From NCBI RefSeq assembly GCF_015207735.1, contig NZ_JADEWG010000029.1, forward strand, positions 1 through 59,967: a stretch of DNA of 59,967 bases, in the 5' to 3' direction. The DNA is from [Phormidium] sp. LEGE 05292 (GTDB lineage Bacteria > Cyanobacteriota > Cyanobacteriia > Cyanobacteriales > Aerosakkonemataceae). The notes under the pieces are model-generated. The model searched no databases, was not told the origin of the DNA, and saw nothing but the letters and a program-made list of their open reading frames with translations. Each line of letters begins with the position of its first letter. Within the stretch, counting starts at the first letter, position 1. Below, piece after piece: positions 24,829-32,343 of the stretch. A program made the translations under genes and the position numbers.

Positions 24829-25710
24829 ATGAGCAAAACCCACCATCGCCATAAATTACCTCATGTTGTGAGTCGCGGCAGCCGAAACCTCCTGCGTAAA
24901 GGTTCATCCCACCTCCATTGGCGCGATAGTTACCATTGGTTACTGACCCTTTCTTGGGGTAAATTTGTCATTGTAATTATTGTTGCTTATACGATCGCCA
25001 ATAGTTTATTTGCCTTAGCATATTTAGCCGGAGGAGATAGTATCGCCAATGCGCGTCCGAGGTCTTTTGCTGATGCTTTTTTCTTCAGTGTGCAAACAAT
25101 GGCTTCTATTGGTTATGGGGCGATGTTTCCCAAAACTGACTATGCGAATTTGGTGGTTGCGATCGAAGCATTATTTGGTTTAATGGGTTTAGCAATGGGA
25201 ACCGGGTTAATGTTCGCCCGCTTTTCTCGTCCCACTGCTAGAGTTTTGTTCAGCAAGGTAGCAGTAATTACCACCTACAATGGTAAACCAACCTTAATGT
25301 TTCGCGCCGCTAACGAACGACATAACCAAATCTATGAAGCCGAAATGCACGTTAATTTAGTGCGCGACGAAGTGAGTATCGAAGGTTCAGTAATGCGGCG
25401 ATTTTATGATTTAGAATTAGTCCGTAACAAATCACCTCTTTTCGTCCTAACTTGGACAGCAATGCACATCATTGACGAAACCAGTCCTTTGTATGGCGAA
25501 ACCGAAGAAACCTTGCATCATTCCAACATAGAAATCATCGTTATTCTCACCGGAATGGATGAAACTGTTGCCCAAACAATTCACACTCGCCACTCCTATT
25601 TAACCGAAGAAATTCACTGGAATCATCGTTTTGTAGATATTTTAGTTACCATGCCCGATGGCAAAAGATTAATTGATTATACTCGCTTCCACGATGTAGT
25701 CAAATTGTAG
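24829..25710 (+). CDS. Inward-rectifier (KirBac-type) potassium channel
   Basis: A 293-residue protein. A slide-helix region (DSYHWLLTLSWGKF) is followed by TM1 (45-66), a pore helix and the K+ selectivity filter TMASIGYG (90-97), then TM2 (about 108-130). From ~135 a cytoplasmic immunoglobulin-like Kir domain follows (VAVITTYNGKPTLMFRAANER, SPLYGETEETL). This architecture is specific to KirBac channels, which are tetrameric and mediate K+ flux in the plasma membrane. The gene is divergent from the TauE gene with a 60-bp gap. Confidence 0.94.
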   Translation: MSKTHHRHKLPHVVSRGSRNLLRKGSSHLHWRDSYHWLLTLSWGKFVIVIIVAYTIANSLFALAYLAGGDSIANARPRSFADAFFFSVQTMASIGYGAMFPKTDYANLVVAIEALFGLMGLAMGTGLMFARFSRPTARVLFSKVAVITTYNGKPTLMFRAANERHNQIYEAEMHVNLVRDEVSIEGSVMRRFYDLELVRNKSPLFVLTWTAMHIIDETSPLYGETEETLHHSNIEIIVILTGMDETVAQTIHTRHSYLTEEIHWNHRFVDILVTMPDGKRLIDYTRFHDVVKL

Positions 25711-25743
25711 GGTATTTGATAGGGATTAGGGACTGGGGACTGG

Positions 25744-25778
25744 GAGATGGGGAGATGGGGAGATGGGGAGATGGGGAG
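25744..25778. repeat. GATGGGGA-type microsatellite
   Basis: The 9-bp unit GAGATGGGG is repeated about four times between convergent genes. A C-rich pyrimidine stretch (CTGCCCCTGTGCCCCCCTGC) follows on the same strand at about 25800. This is typical low-complexity intergenic sequence. Confidence 0.7.
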
Positions 25779-25829
25779 AATTAGATTTTACCTTCCCCTC
25801 TGCCCCTGTGCCCCCCTGCTCCTCTGCTT

Positions 25830-26282
25830 TCAACAAGCAACTAACGCATCTGAACGACGCAAAACCCTTAAATCTTCCTCATCTAATTCTACTGGCGTAC
25901 CACTGCGAATTAGTTCCACAAAGTCTTCATTAGGAACCATAAAACACAAAGCATACAATCGTTCTGTGCCTGTATTTTCTATCAGATGGATTCCTGTTGG
26001 TGGGACTAAAATACTGTCTCCAGCACGAATAGAAACAGTTTTACCATCACAGCTTGCCCTACCTTCTCCTTTAAGTACAAAAAACATTTCTACAGCTAAA
26101 TTATGTCGATTCGGAGGAGTTTTCCCCCCAATATCAAAGATTTCTACACATAACGTTAAAGAAAAGTTAGCTGTTGTTGGATCGAAGACAATTGCTAAAC
26201 GATTAGTATCATGAGGACTAATGCGAAAAGCTTGATAATCTCTAGGAGACTTAACAACAGGAATTACGCAACAGTTGTTCAT
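25830..26282 (-). CDS. Cupin domain protein
   Basis: A 150-residue single-domain cupin. Motif 1 is DIGGKTPPNRHNLAVEMFFVLKGEGRA and motif 2 is GDSILVPPTGIHLIENTG; His and Glu residues of a metal site (H in NRHN, E in AVEM, H in GIH) are visible. Start 26282 (MNNCCVIP) is preferred because AAGGGA lies 9 bases upstream; an in-frame start at 26303 is less well placed. The substrate is unknown. It is neighbour to the isochorismatase-like gene on the same strand and may belong to the same catabolic set. Confidence 0.8.
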   Translation of the reverse strand: MNNCCVIPVVKSPRDYQAFRISPHDTNRLAIVFDPTTANFSLTLCVEIFDIGGKTPPNRHNLAVEMFFVLKGEGRASCDGKTVSIRAGDSILVPPTGIHLIENTGTERLYALCFMVPNEDFVELIRSGTPVELDEEDLRVLRRSDALVAC

Positions 26283-26406
26283 TTTTCTAAATCCCTTTGT
26301 CACTTGTGATTTATTAACTGTGATTTAATAACCAGTAATCGATCGCAAGAAAAATTGTTTCTTGCTACCTACTACCCACTGCCTACTACCCACTACCCAC
26401 TACCAC

Positions 26407-27177
26407 TTACCCATTATTAATTGCTTTTAAGATAGCTTGAGAATCTGTAACAAAACCAAAACATTGTTTCACATTGTAAAGAGTTGCTAACCAGCAGTAC
26501 TCAGGAGAAGTAGTAGCGGTGCAATCTTTCACTAAAATGCAATCGTAACCTAAAAAATTAGCGTCTTGTAATGTTGCCATTACACATTGGTCGGCGTTGA
26601 CTCCGGCAAATAATAAAGTTGTTTTGCCCAAGTTGCGTAAAATACTATCTAATGCTGTATCCCAAAAACCGCTCATTCTGTACTTATCAACCAAAATATC
26701 TTCCGGTTTTTGTTCTAATTCATCTACTACCGCAGCTGCCCAACTTCCTGCCATTAAAACTTTAGCGTTATTTTTCGGCAAAGGGTCGCCCAAACCTACA
26801 GCATCGCCTGTGGAATTGTAAACGTGGCGCAGTCCGGCGCTAATATTTAATAAGTCGGGACGATTTCCCCAGTTCAGCCAAATTATCGGCACGTTGACTT
26901 TTCTTAACTCTGGTAAAAAGCTTTTTAAAGGGTTAATTGGAGTCCTCGCAGGTGTGACATCTACGCCGATATGCGCCAACCAACCGTCTGGATGACAGAA
27001 GTCATTTTGCATATCAATTACTAATATGGCGGTTTTTGCTAAGTCGAGGCGCAAAGTTTTAGTTTCGGTCGCTAAAATGATAGGTTTGGGTTCTAAAGGT
27101 GGACGGGTAATATCGGCAATTTCGGCATTGACCGCCCAAGCATTAGGCGCTACACCCAAGGTACGGAAATTTTGCAT
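26407..27177 (-). CDS. Isochorismatase-family cysteine hydrolase
   Basis: A ~256-residue enzyme of the isochorismatase/nicotinamidase fold with the catalytic triad visible: Asp in ILVIDMQNDF, Lys in VDKYRMSGFWDTALD, and Cys in GVNADQCVMATLQDA. RutB, biuret hydrolase and N-carbamoylsarcosine amidase share this fold and cleave amide or ureido bonds. The start at 27177 (MQNFRTLGVAP) fits the family; the longer frame to 27273 adds a low-complexity extension. It is divergent from the amidohydrolase gene, with an inverted-repeat operator candidate between them. The exact substrate is not readable. Confidence 0.85.
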   Translation of the reverse strand: MQNFRTLGVAPNAWAVNAEIADITRPPLEPKPIILATETKTLRLDLAKTAILVIDMQNDFCHPDGWLAHIGVDVTPARTPINPLKSFLPELRKVNVPIIWLNWGNRPDLLNISAGLRHVYNSTGDAVGLGDPLPKNNAKVLMAGSWAAAVVDELEQKPEDILVDKYRMSGFWDTALDSILRNLGKTTLLFAGVNADQCVMATLQDANFLGYDCILVKDCTATTSPEYCWLATLYNVKQCFGFVTDSQAILKAINNG

Positions 27178-27232
27178 AATTAATGTTAATTGTTGGTTTT
27201 GAGTTAGATTCGATGATAGAGTGCAAACAAAT

Positions 27233-27249
27233 TTCACTGTTATAGTGAA
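27233..27249. promoter_or_regulatory. Inverted-repeat operator candidate
   Basis: TTCACT-GTTAT-AGTGAA is a perfect 6-bp inverted repeat with a 5-bp centre. It lies in the 138-bp gap between the divergent isochorismatase-like and amidohydrolase genes. The geometry fits a dimeric repressor or activator site serving both promoters. No regulator gene is adjacent. Confidence 0.45.
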
Positions 27250-27315
27250 TACTGTTGACTGTTTTACTGCCAAAACTCATAAAATTTCTAAATTCTTAAT
27301 GTTAAGGACAAATTC

Positions 27316-28740
27316 GTGACTTTTACTCTTCAACAAGCTTTAATTCCCGTAGACCAAGGTTACACAACTGTAGATTTGCAAGTTGTGGGAGATACAATTA
27401 CGGCAATTTCTCCCAACTTAGAAGTTGTCGGCACAGTAGTTAATTGTCAAAACAAGTTATTGTTGCCTGGTTTTTTTAATGCCCATACTCACTCTCCAGA
27501 AATGTGGCAACGAGGTGCTATTCCTCCTTTACCTTTAGAATTGTGGTTGGCAGAACTTTATGATTTCATACCTTTAGAGCTAGAAAAAGTTTATTTGAGT
27601 GCTTTGGGTACGGCTGTAGAAACTTTATTATCAGGTGGTACTAGTGTTGTCGATCATTTGGTGCTAATTCCCGGACAAGAAATTGAAACAATTGCTACGG
27701 CGGTTAGTGCTTATCAAGAAGTGGGAATTCGCGCTTTTATTGCGCCTTTAATTTGGGATCAACCTTTGATTTCTGGGATTCCCAGTGGGGAAAATCAACC
27801 GGAAAATCCAACTAAGGGGCGTTCTGCAACAGAAATTTTAGAAATGTTGCAGGAGGCTATAAATAAGTTTCATCAACCAGAGGCGGGAGTTTATATTTTA
27901 ACTGCGCCTACGGGAATTCAATTGTGTTCTGATGAGTTATTTGTTGGGTGTGCGGAATTGAGCGATCGCTACAATCTTTGTCGTCATTCTCACCTTTTAG
28001 AAACCAAAGCACAGCAGTTACTCGCTCAAGAAAAATATGGTTGTAGTGCAGTAGAACATTTAAACAAACTTGGTTATTTAAGTTCGCGCACTTCTTTAGC
28101 TCATTGCGTCCATTTAACTGATGATGATATCACAATCTTAGCGGAAACTCAGTCAACTGTTGTCCATAATCCTCTCAGTAACCTGCGTTTAGGTAGCGGA
28201 ATTGCGCCTATTTTAAAATATCGCCAAGCGGGAGTTAATGTTACTTTTGGTTGTGATGGTTCTGCGAGTAATGATTCTCAAGATTTGCTAGAAGCAATTA
28301 AAATTGGTTCGATTCTGCACAATGTCACAGATTTAGATTATCAACATTGGATTACCCCGCGTCAATCAGTGGAGATGGCAGCTTTGGGAGGGGCTAAAGG
28401 TTTGAATATGGGAGACAAGCTTGGTTCTTTGACGGTGGGAAAAAAGGCTGATTTAGTACTTTATGATTTAACTGATTTGTCTTTGTTACCTCGGACCGAT
28501 CCCATTGGTTTATTAATTTTAGGTCGTCCAACTCAGGTAGTTGATAGTGTTTGGGTAAATGGTAAAATAATTGTGGAAAATGGTCGAGTAACTACAACTA
28601 ATGTAGCTAATTTAAAACAGGAATTGTTTGCCAAAAGTCAATGGGTAACAAATCGACAATCAAAAACTGTGACCCAGTTTGAAGCACATTATCGCAGTGT
28701 GATGGGGTTGTCTGAGGGGGAGATTAAGGGTTATTCTTAG
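27316..28740 (+). CDS. Metal-dependent amidohydrolase (AtzA/TrzA/SsnA type)
   Basis: A 474-residue amidohydrolase-superfamily enzyme. Metal ligands are seen at H57 and H59 in GFFNAHTHSPEMWQRG, a His in CRHSHLLET, a His in SLAHCVHLTD, and an Asp in FGCDGSASND. This subtype deaminates or dechlorinates nitrogen heterocycles (guanine, 8-oxoguanine, triazines, thioadenosine). GTG is the start, with AAGGA about 7 bases upstream. A 51-bp gap separates it from the AtzH/HpxZ-like gene on the same strand. Which heterocycle it acts on is not known. Confidence 0.9.
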   Translation: MTFTLQQALIPVDQGYTTVDLQVVGDTITAISPNLEVVGTVVNCQNKLLLPGFFNAHTHSPEMWQRGAIPPLPLELWLAELYDFIPLELEKVYLSALGTAVETLLSGGTSVVDHLVLIPGQEIETIATAVSAYQEVGIRAFIAPLIWDQPLISGIPSGENQPENPTKGRSATEILEMLQEAINKFHQPEAGVYILTAPTGIQLCSDELFVGCAELSDRYNLCRHSHLLETKAQQLLAQEKYGCSAVEHLNKLGYLSSRTSLAHCVHLTDDDITILAETQSTVVHNPLSNLRLGSGIAPILKYRQAGVNVTFGCDGSASNDSQDLLEAIKIGSILHNVTDLDYQHWITPRQSVEMAALGGAKGLNMGDKLGSLTVGKKADLVLYDLTDLSLLPRTDPIGLLILGRPTQVVDSVWVNGKIIVENGRVTTTNVANLKQELFAKSQWVTNRQSKTVTQFEAHYRSVMGLSEGEIKGYS

Positions 28741-28791
28741 AGAGTTATAAAGTGGAAAAGTGCCACTATTGTTATTATCTGGTTTGAAACA

Positions 28792-29184
28792 ATGGATATC
28801 AATATTCCTGAAGTGGTAGCTGAAGTTAAGGTGGTATTTGAGCGTTACGAAAAAGCTTTAATTAGTAATGATGTGGCTGTACTCGATGAATTATTTTGGC
28901 AAAGTCCCCACACTTTACGCTTTGGAGTAACGGAAAATCTTTATGGTTATGATGAGATTGCTAATTTTCGCAGTAAACGTTCTGCTGTTAATTTGGAACG
29001 AGTTTTAATCAATACTATTATTACTACTTACGGACGAGATTTTGCCACAGTAAATACTGAATTTAAACGTCCACCATCATCAGATAAAATTGGCAGGCAA
29101 AGTCAAACTTGGATGCGGACAAATGAAGGTTGGCGTGTTGTTTGTGCTCATGTTTCTTTTTTGATGACTTCTGAAGGAAAATGA
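28792..29184 (+). CDS. AtzH/HpxZ-like protein (DUF3225, NTF2-like fold)
   Basis: A 130-residue protein matching the DUF3225 pattern: [39 protein letters not shown], and [22 protein letters not shown] at the end. HpxZ is linked to oxalurate metabolism in the purine (allantoin) route of Klebsiella, and AtzH acts as an amidase in the cyanuric acid pathway. The gene directly follows the amidohydrolase, so a shared catabolic step is likely. Length and conserved W/H residues are intact. Confidence 0.85.
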   Translation: MDINIPEVVAEVKVVFERYEKALISNDVAVLDELFWQSPHTLRFGVTENLYGYDEIANFRSKRSAVNLERVLINTIITTYGRDFATVNTEFKRPPSSDKIGRQSQTWMRTNEGWRVVCAHVSFLMTSEGK

Positions 29185-29196
29185 ATATAAAAAAAG

Positions 29197-29243
29197 ACGT
29201 TGTTGCGCTTCAACGCAAATCTAGTGCTAAAGCTCAACAACGT
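29197..29243. repeat. Three-way-junction repeat
   Basis: Outer arms ACGTTGTTG and CAACAACGT enclose a TTGCG/CGCAA hairpin and a degenerate AGTGCT-AA-AGCTC hairpin. It begins 12 bp after the AtzH-like stop codon. Confidence 0.75.
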
Positions 29244-29287
29244 ACCTATACTCAGCTCTTGCACCACAAGGCAGAGCCTCTATTTTT

Positions 29288-29335
29288 CGTTCCCAGGTTG
29301 AACCTGGGAACGAGGTCTTCGGAGGTTCTACCTCC
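29288..29335. repeat. Hairpin repeat overlapping a stop codon
   Basis: The inverted repeat CGTTCCCAGGTTGAACCTGG plus GAACG, and the inverted repeat GGAGGT-TCT-ACCTCC (29321-29335). The second one supplies the TAG stop (29328-29330 on the minus strand) of the LD-carboxypeptidase gene. Similar GGNAGAGCC/GTTCCCAGG units occur widely in cyanobacterial intergenic DNA. Confidence 0.75.
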
Positions 29336-30389
29336 ATTGCTGCAATATCTGAGTAGTAGCACTTTCTAACATTTGAATTGTGCCGTTACTCGCATCAATT
29401 TCTACGTTTATTCCTATTGGTAAGGTGAATTTGTTGGGAATATGACCAATAGCTGCACCATACCAAGCGGGAATTTTTAATGGTTGAATATGGTCTTGTA
29501 AAACTTGCATTAATGTTAAAGATTGCTCTGGTTTTTCGGGATCGCATCTGGTACATTGACCGAAAATAAACCCGGAGATGCGATCGAGTATTCCGGCAAG
29601 TTTTAATTGGGTTAACATTCGATCGACTCGATAAACTTCTTCCCCAATGTCTTCAATAAATAAGATAGTCCCTTGCCAATTTGGTAAGTAAGCAGAACCG
29701 ATCATTGCTGATAAAACTGATAAGTTACCACCGACTAATTTACCTCGCGCTTTTCCGGGGGTTATTGTTTCTATTTGAATGGGACTAGAATTAAAATTTT
29801 CCCCAGTATTCGGGGGATTTTGCATAGTAACAGCTTCTTCATTAAACAAAATTCGCTGCACATAATTCACTGTAAATTGATTCCAAGTAGATGTGGCGAC
29901 TGGCCCGTGAAAAGTTACAATTCCACTTAGGGCATAAATTGCTAAAAGTAAGGAAGTAATATCACTATAACCAATGATAATTTTGGGATTTTTTCTAATT
30001 AATTGGTAGTTTATTAAGGGTAAAATTCGATTACAACCCCAACCACCGCGCAGGGTGAGAATTGCTTTAATTGATGGATCAACAAACATGGCATTAATAT
30101 CAGCAGCACGATCGATATCTCTACCTGCTAAGTAACCGTATTTGTCTAAAATATGCGCCCCTAATTTGTAATTTAATCCTAAGTTTTTCAGGGTTTGTTT
30201 AACTTCTTCTAGTTCTTCGGAAGTAATGAAACTAGCAGGATTAACTAAACCAATTGTATCACCAACTTTCAGGCTAGGTGGCTTTAAAATTGGCTGAGAA
30301 AATGAGTTAGCTTGAGCAATTTTTGGTAATTGACTGGTGAAGGCGGCGAGTCCCAAAGCTTGTAGAAGTTGGCGGCGATCGAAATTCAT
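29328..30389 (-). CDS. LD-carboxypeptidase (peptidase S66)
   Basis: A 353-residue protein with an N-terminal export signal that contains a twin arginine (NFDRRQLLQALGLAAF). Catalytic-region motifs are the Ser nucleophile in IIGYSDITSLLLA, the FIEDIGEEVYRVDRMLTQL segment with the Glu, and the GHIPNKFTLPIG segment with the His. S66 enzymes cut the L,D bond of murein tetrapeptides during cell-wall recycling. The start at 30389 overlaps the Lin0512 stop codon as ATGA, so translational coupling is likely. The stop TAG lies in a repeat, so the C-terminal residues may be altered. Confidence 0.88.
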   Translation of the reverse strand: MNFDRRQLLQALGLAAFTSQLPKIAQANSFSQPILKPPSLKVGDTIGLVNPASFITSEELEEVKQTLKNLGLNYKLGAHILDKYGYLAGRDIDRAADINAMFVDPSIKAILTLRGGWGCNRILPLINYQLIRKNPKIIIGYSDITSLLLAIYALSGIVTFHGPVATSTWNQFTVNYVQRILFNEEAVTMQNPPNTGENFNSSPIQIETITPGKARGKLVGGNLSVLSAMIGSAYLPNWQGTILFIEDIGEEVYRVDRMLTQLKLAGILDRISGFIFGQCTRCDPEKPEQSLTLMQVLQDHIQPLKIPAWYGAAIGHIPNKFTLPIGINVEIDASNGTIQMLESATTQILQQWR

Positions 30390-30748
30390 GTATCTATCCA
30401 AACTGTCACCGCCGCTACAGCGATTAACATTTCATCATTTTTATCATTAAGAGATGCGATCGCTCTCCCTTCAACTACCATTCCTCCAGCTTCTACAGTT
30501 AAAGTTTTTTGCCCAAAAGGTAGCACTGCTAATACTTCCTCTTGGCGCACTTGTTCGGGGTAAGGAACAGCAACTTTTACTTCAACAATCATCTGATTTG
30601 GGTCGTTTAAACCTGCAACTTCCCAAACTCCGGGTAACGCATTGTGTGCGATCGCATTTCGCACCGCCCTAGCCGCCGCTACAGTTGGTTCTTGTCCGTG
30701 CTGATCCACACCCATTCCCATTTCAATAACCAAACGTTTCCGAGTCAT
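30386..30748 (-). CDS. Lin0512 family protein
   Basis: A 120-residue protein beginning MTRKRLVIEMGMGVDQHGQE, continuing with TVAAARAVRNAIAHNALPGVWE and ending AAVTVWIDT. These match the Lin0512 (TIGR02058-type) family of unknown function. Members of the family are often found near ring-opening or other amidohydrolases in heterocycle degradation; this is from general recollection and not proven here. It overlaps the LD-carboxypeptidase gene by 4 bp (ATGA). Confidence 0.8.
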   Translation of the reverse strand: MTRKRLVIEMGMGVDQHGQEPTVAAARAVRNAIAHNALPGVWEVAGLNDPNQMIVEVKVAVPYPEQVRQEEVLAVLPFGQKTLTVEAGGMVVEGRAIASLNDKNDEMLIAVAAVTVWIDT

Positions 30749-30769
30749 TTTTACCTCTTAATTTGCTGA

Positions 30770-32341
30770 TTACTTAACCAAATCAGTTTCCTTTTTCAGT
30801 TCTATGACAAACTGCACTATTTGCAGATTATTATCCTTCCAATTTAAGCGTTGTTCCCGAATTATTTTTAAGTGAGCTTCTATATTGTTCGGACTAATTA
30901 ATTTGCCAAAATTCGGCGGAACTTTTTCAGTTTGATAATTATATATCCGCCGCATAATTAAGTTACCAACTTCCTCTTGATAATGTACGCTATCCACGAA
31001 ATTTTTCATATTATCACCGATCGGTTCTATAGTTAGATTGCTGTAACTAGAGAAGTCCCAAACCGGAGTTATGGTAGCAATTTTACGTTTCCAATCTTCA
31101 AATTGTGACCAAATACCAGCCCTATTAATTACTTCTAATTGGGCGGCGTGTACTGGAGCAATAAATACTTTCAGTTTAATATTACGCTGTTTACAAGTAT
31201 CAACAATTGATTGAAAAGCAACTAACTCTTCTTCCGAAAGATTATAGTCTTTATAGAGACTTTTTTCCATCAAATACATTTTCATTACTCTCTTAAAATT
31301 TCTATATCTTTCGCTATCTTTATCGACACCTTTTGGTTGTTTGACGACAGCTTGCACCGCCAAAGGATTAACTTTAGGATTGGCTACAGGAGTTTTCTTT
31401 TCCTGCTCAGCCGCACCAAGTTTGGACTTTTTCACATCTTTTTCCACCTTTTGATTAGGCTTGGTGGTTTGTTTTTCCTTTTGTTTGGCTTTTGATGTGT
31501 TCTTTTCTTTAGCTTCTTTAGCTTTCTCTATACTCTTTTTCTTGCTATTTTTTTTATTTTTTGCTTTGAGACGAGCAGAGGATTTGCGATCGATTCGTGC
31601 TGCTAAAACCTTCGATTTTTTTTGCCCCTCTGATTTTGGTTGTTGTTCACCTGGCTGCGGTAGAGCTACAGCAGGCAAAGTAACTTTTCTTAAGCTAGCA
31701 GCGAAAGTATCCAAAGAGAAATTAATTTTAATCAACTCAGGAATAGTTACACTGTATTTATTTGTTCTGACTAAAGTTACTTCTTGGGGCTTTTCTGGCT
31801 GATTTTCTGGAGTTGCTTTTCCTGGTTTTTTTTGTCCGCCAAAAGCGAAGAAATCCAGGCTCAGTACTACTTCTTGTAAATCAGGATGATTAGCCAAAGT
31901 ATCATCAAAATAACTTTTAATATCCCGCATTTTCGCCCCAGGCAAAGCCAAGTTATAAACTGGGTGTGCAGTTAAAGCTGGGTGTTCTGTAGATAATTTT
32001 AAAGCTGTAGACGTACCTAAAAACACTGTTTTAGGCTGAATCTTCGTAATACTGAGGGTGGCTAAATTTATTTTAAATCGCTCGGCTCTATATTTATTTC
32101 TCTGCTCTAAAGTTGTCTGTTTAGATTGATTTTTACTCTCTACGTTTTGCTGCTTTGGTAGAGCTACTGGCACTGAAGAATCACCAGCTACATTAGGTTG
32201 GTTTTCCTCTGGCGCAGTCAGATTTTTGATTACGCCATAAGGATCGACAACTAAATTAAAAATAGCGATCGAAGCTACATTCAATCCTACCAAAGGCAGA
32301 AACAACAAGTTAAACAGGCGATAACTTCTGCTATGAATCAT
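30770..32341 (-). CDS. Membrane-anchored SGNH-like protein with Lys-rich insert
   Basis: A 523-residue protein with one N-terminal TM helix (about 10-32). It has a GTS nucleophile-type motif (FLGTSTALKL, about 108-117) and a late FVDSVHYQEEVGN that may hold the Asp-His pair. This resembles AlgX/AlgJ-type or other SGNH partners of MBOAT acyltransferases. Residues ~232-340 are an unusual Lys/Ala-rich, probably disordered insert (KNKKNSKKKSIEKAKEAKEK). It starts 2 bp after the MBOAT stop codon, on the same strand. It probably works in O-acetylation of an exported polysaccharide (inference). Confidence 0.7.
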   Translation of the reverse strand: MIHSRSYRLFNLLFLPLVGLNVASIAIFNLVVDPYGVIKNLTAPEENQPNVAGDSSVPVALPKQQNVESKNQSKQTTLEQRNKYRAERFKINLATLSITKIQPKTVFLGTSTALKLSTEHPALTAHPVYNLALPGAKMRDIKSYFDDTLANHPDLQEVVLSLDFFAFGGQKKPGKATPENQPEKPQEVTLVRTNKYSVTIPELIKINFSLDTFAASLRKVTLPAVALPQPGEQQPKSEGQKKSKVLAARIDRKSSARLKAKNKKNSKKKSIEKAKEAKEKNTSKAKQKEKQTTKPNQKVEKDVKKSKLGAAEQEKKTPVANPKVNPLAVQAVVKQPKGVDKDSERYRNFKRVMKMYLMEKSLYKDYNLSEEELVAFQSIVDTCKQRNIKLKVFIAPVHAAQLEVINRAGIWSQFEDWKRKIATITPVWDFSSYSNLTIEPIGDNMKNFVDSVHYQEEVGNLIMRRIYNYQTEKVPPNFGKLISPNNIEAHLKIIREQRLNWKDNNLQIVQFVIELKKETDLVK

Positions 32342-32343
32342 TG

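Noticed and set aside
25747-26214. Plus-strand ORF of 155 residues
   Set aside because: It begins in a G-rich microsatellite and is antisense to the cupin gene, which has clear motifs.
29181-29369. Coding ORF of 62 residues
   Set aside because: It runs through two hairpin repeats and overlaps the end of the LD-carboxypeptidase gene; no ribosome binding site and no protein-like pattern.
31461-31802. Phe/Leu-rich plus-strand ORF of 113 residues
   Set aside because: It is the antisense of the Lys-rich insert; AAA/AAG codons read as TTT/CTT explain its composition.
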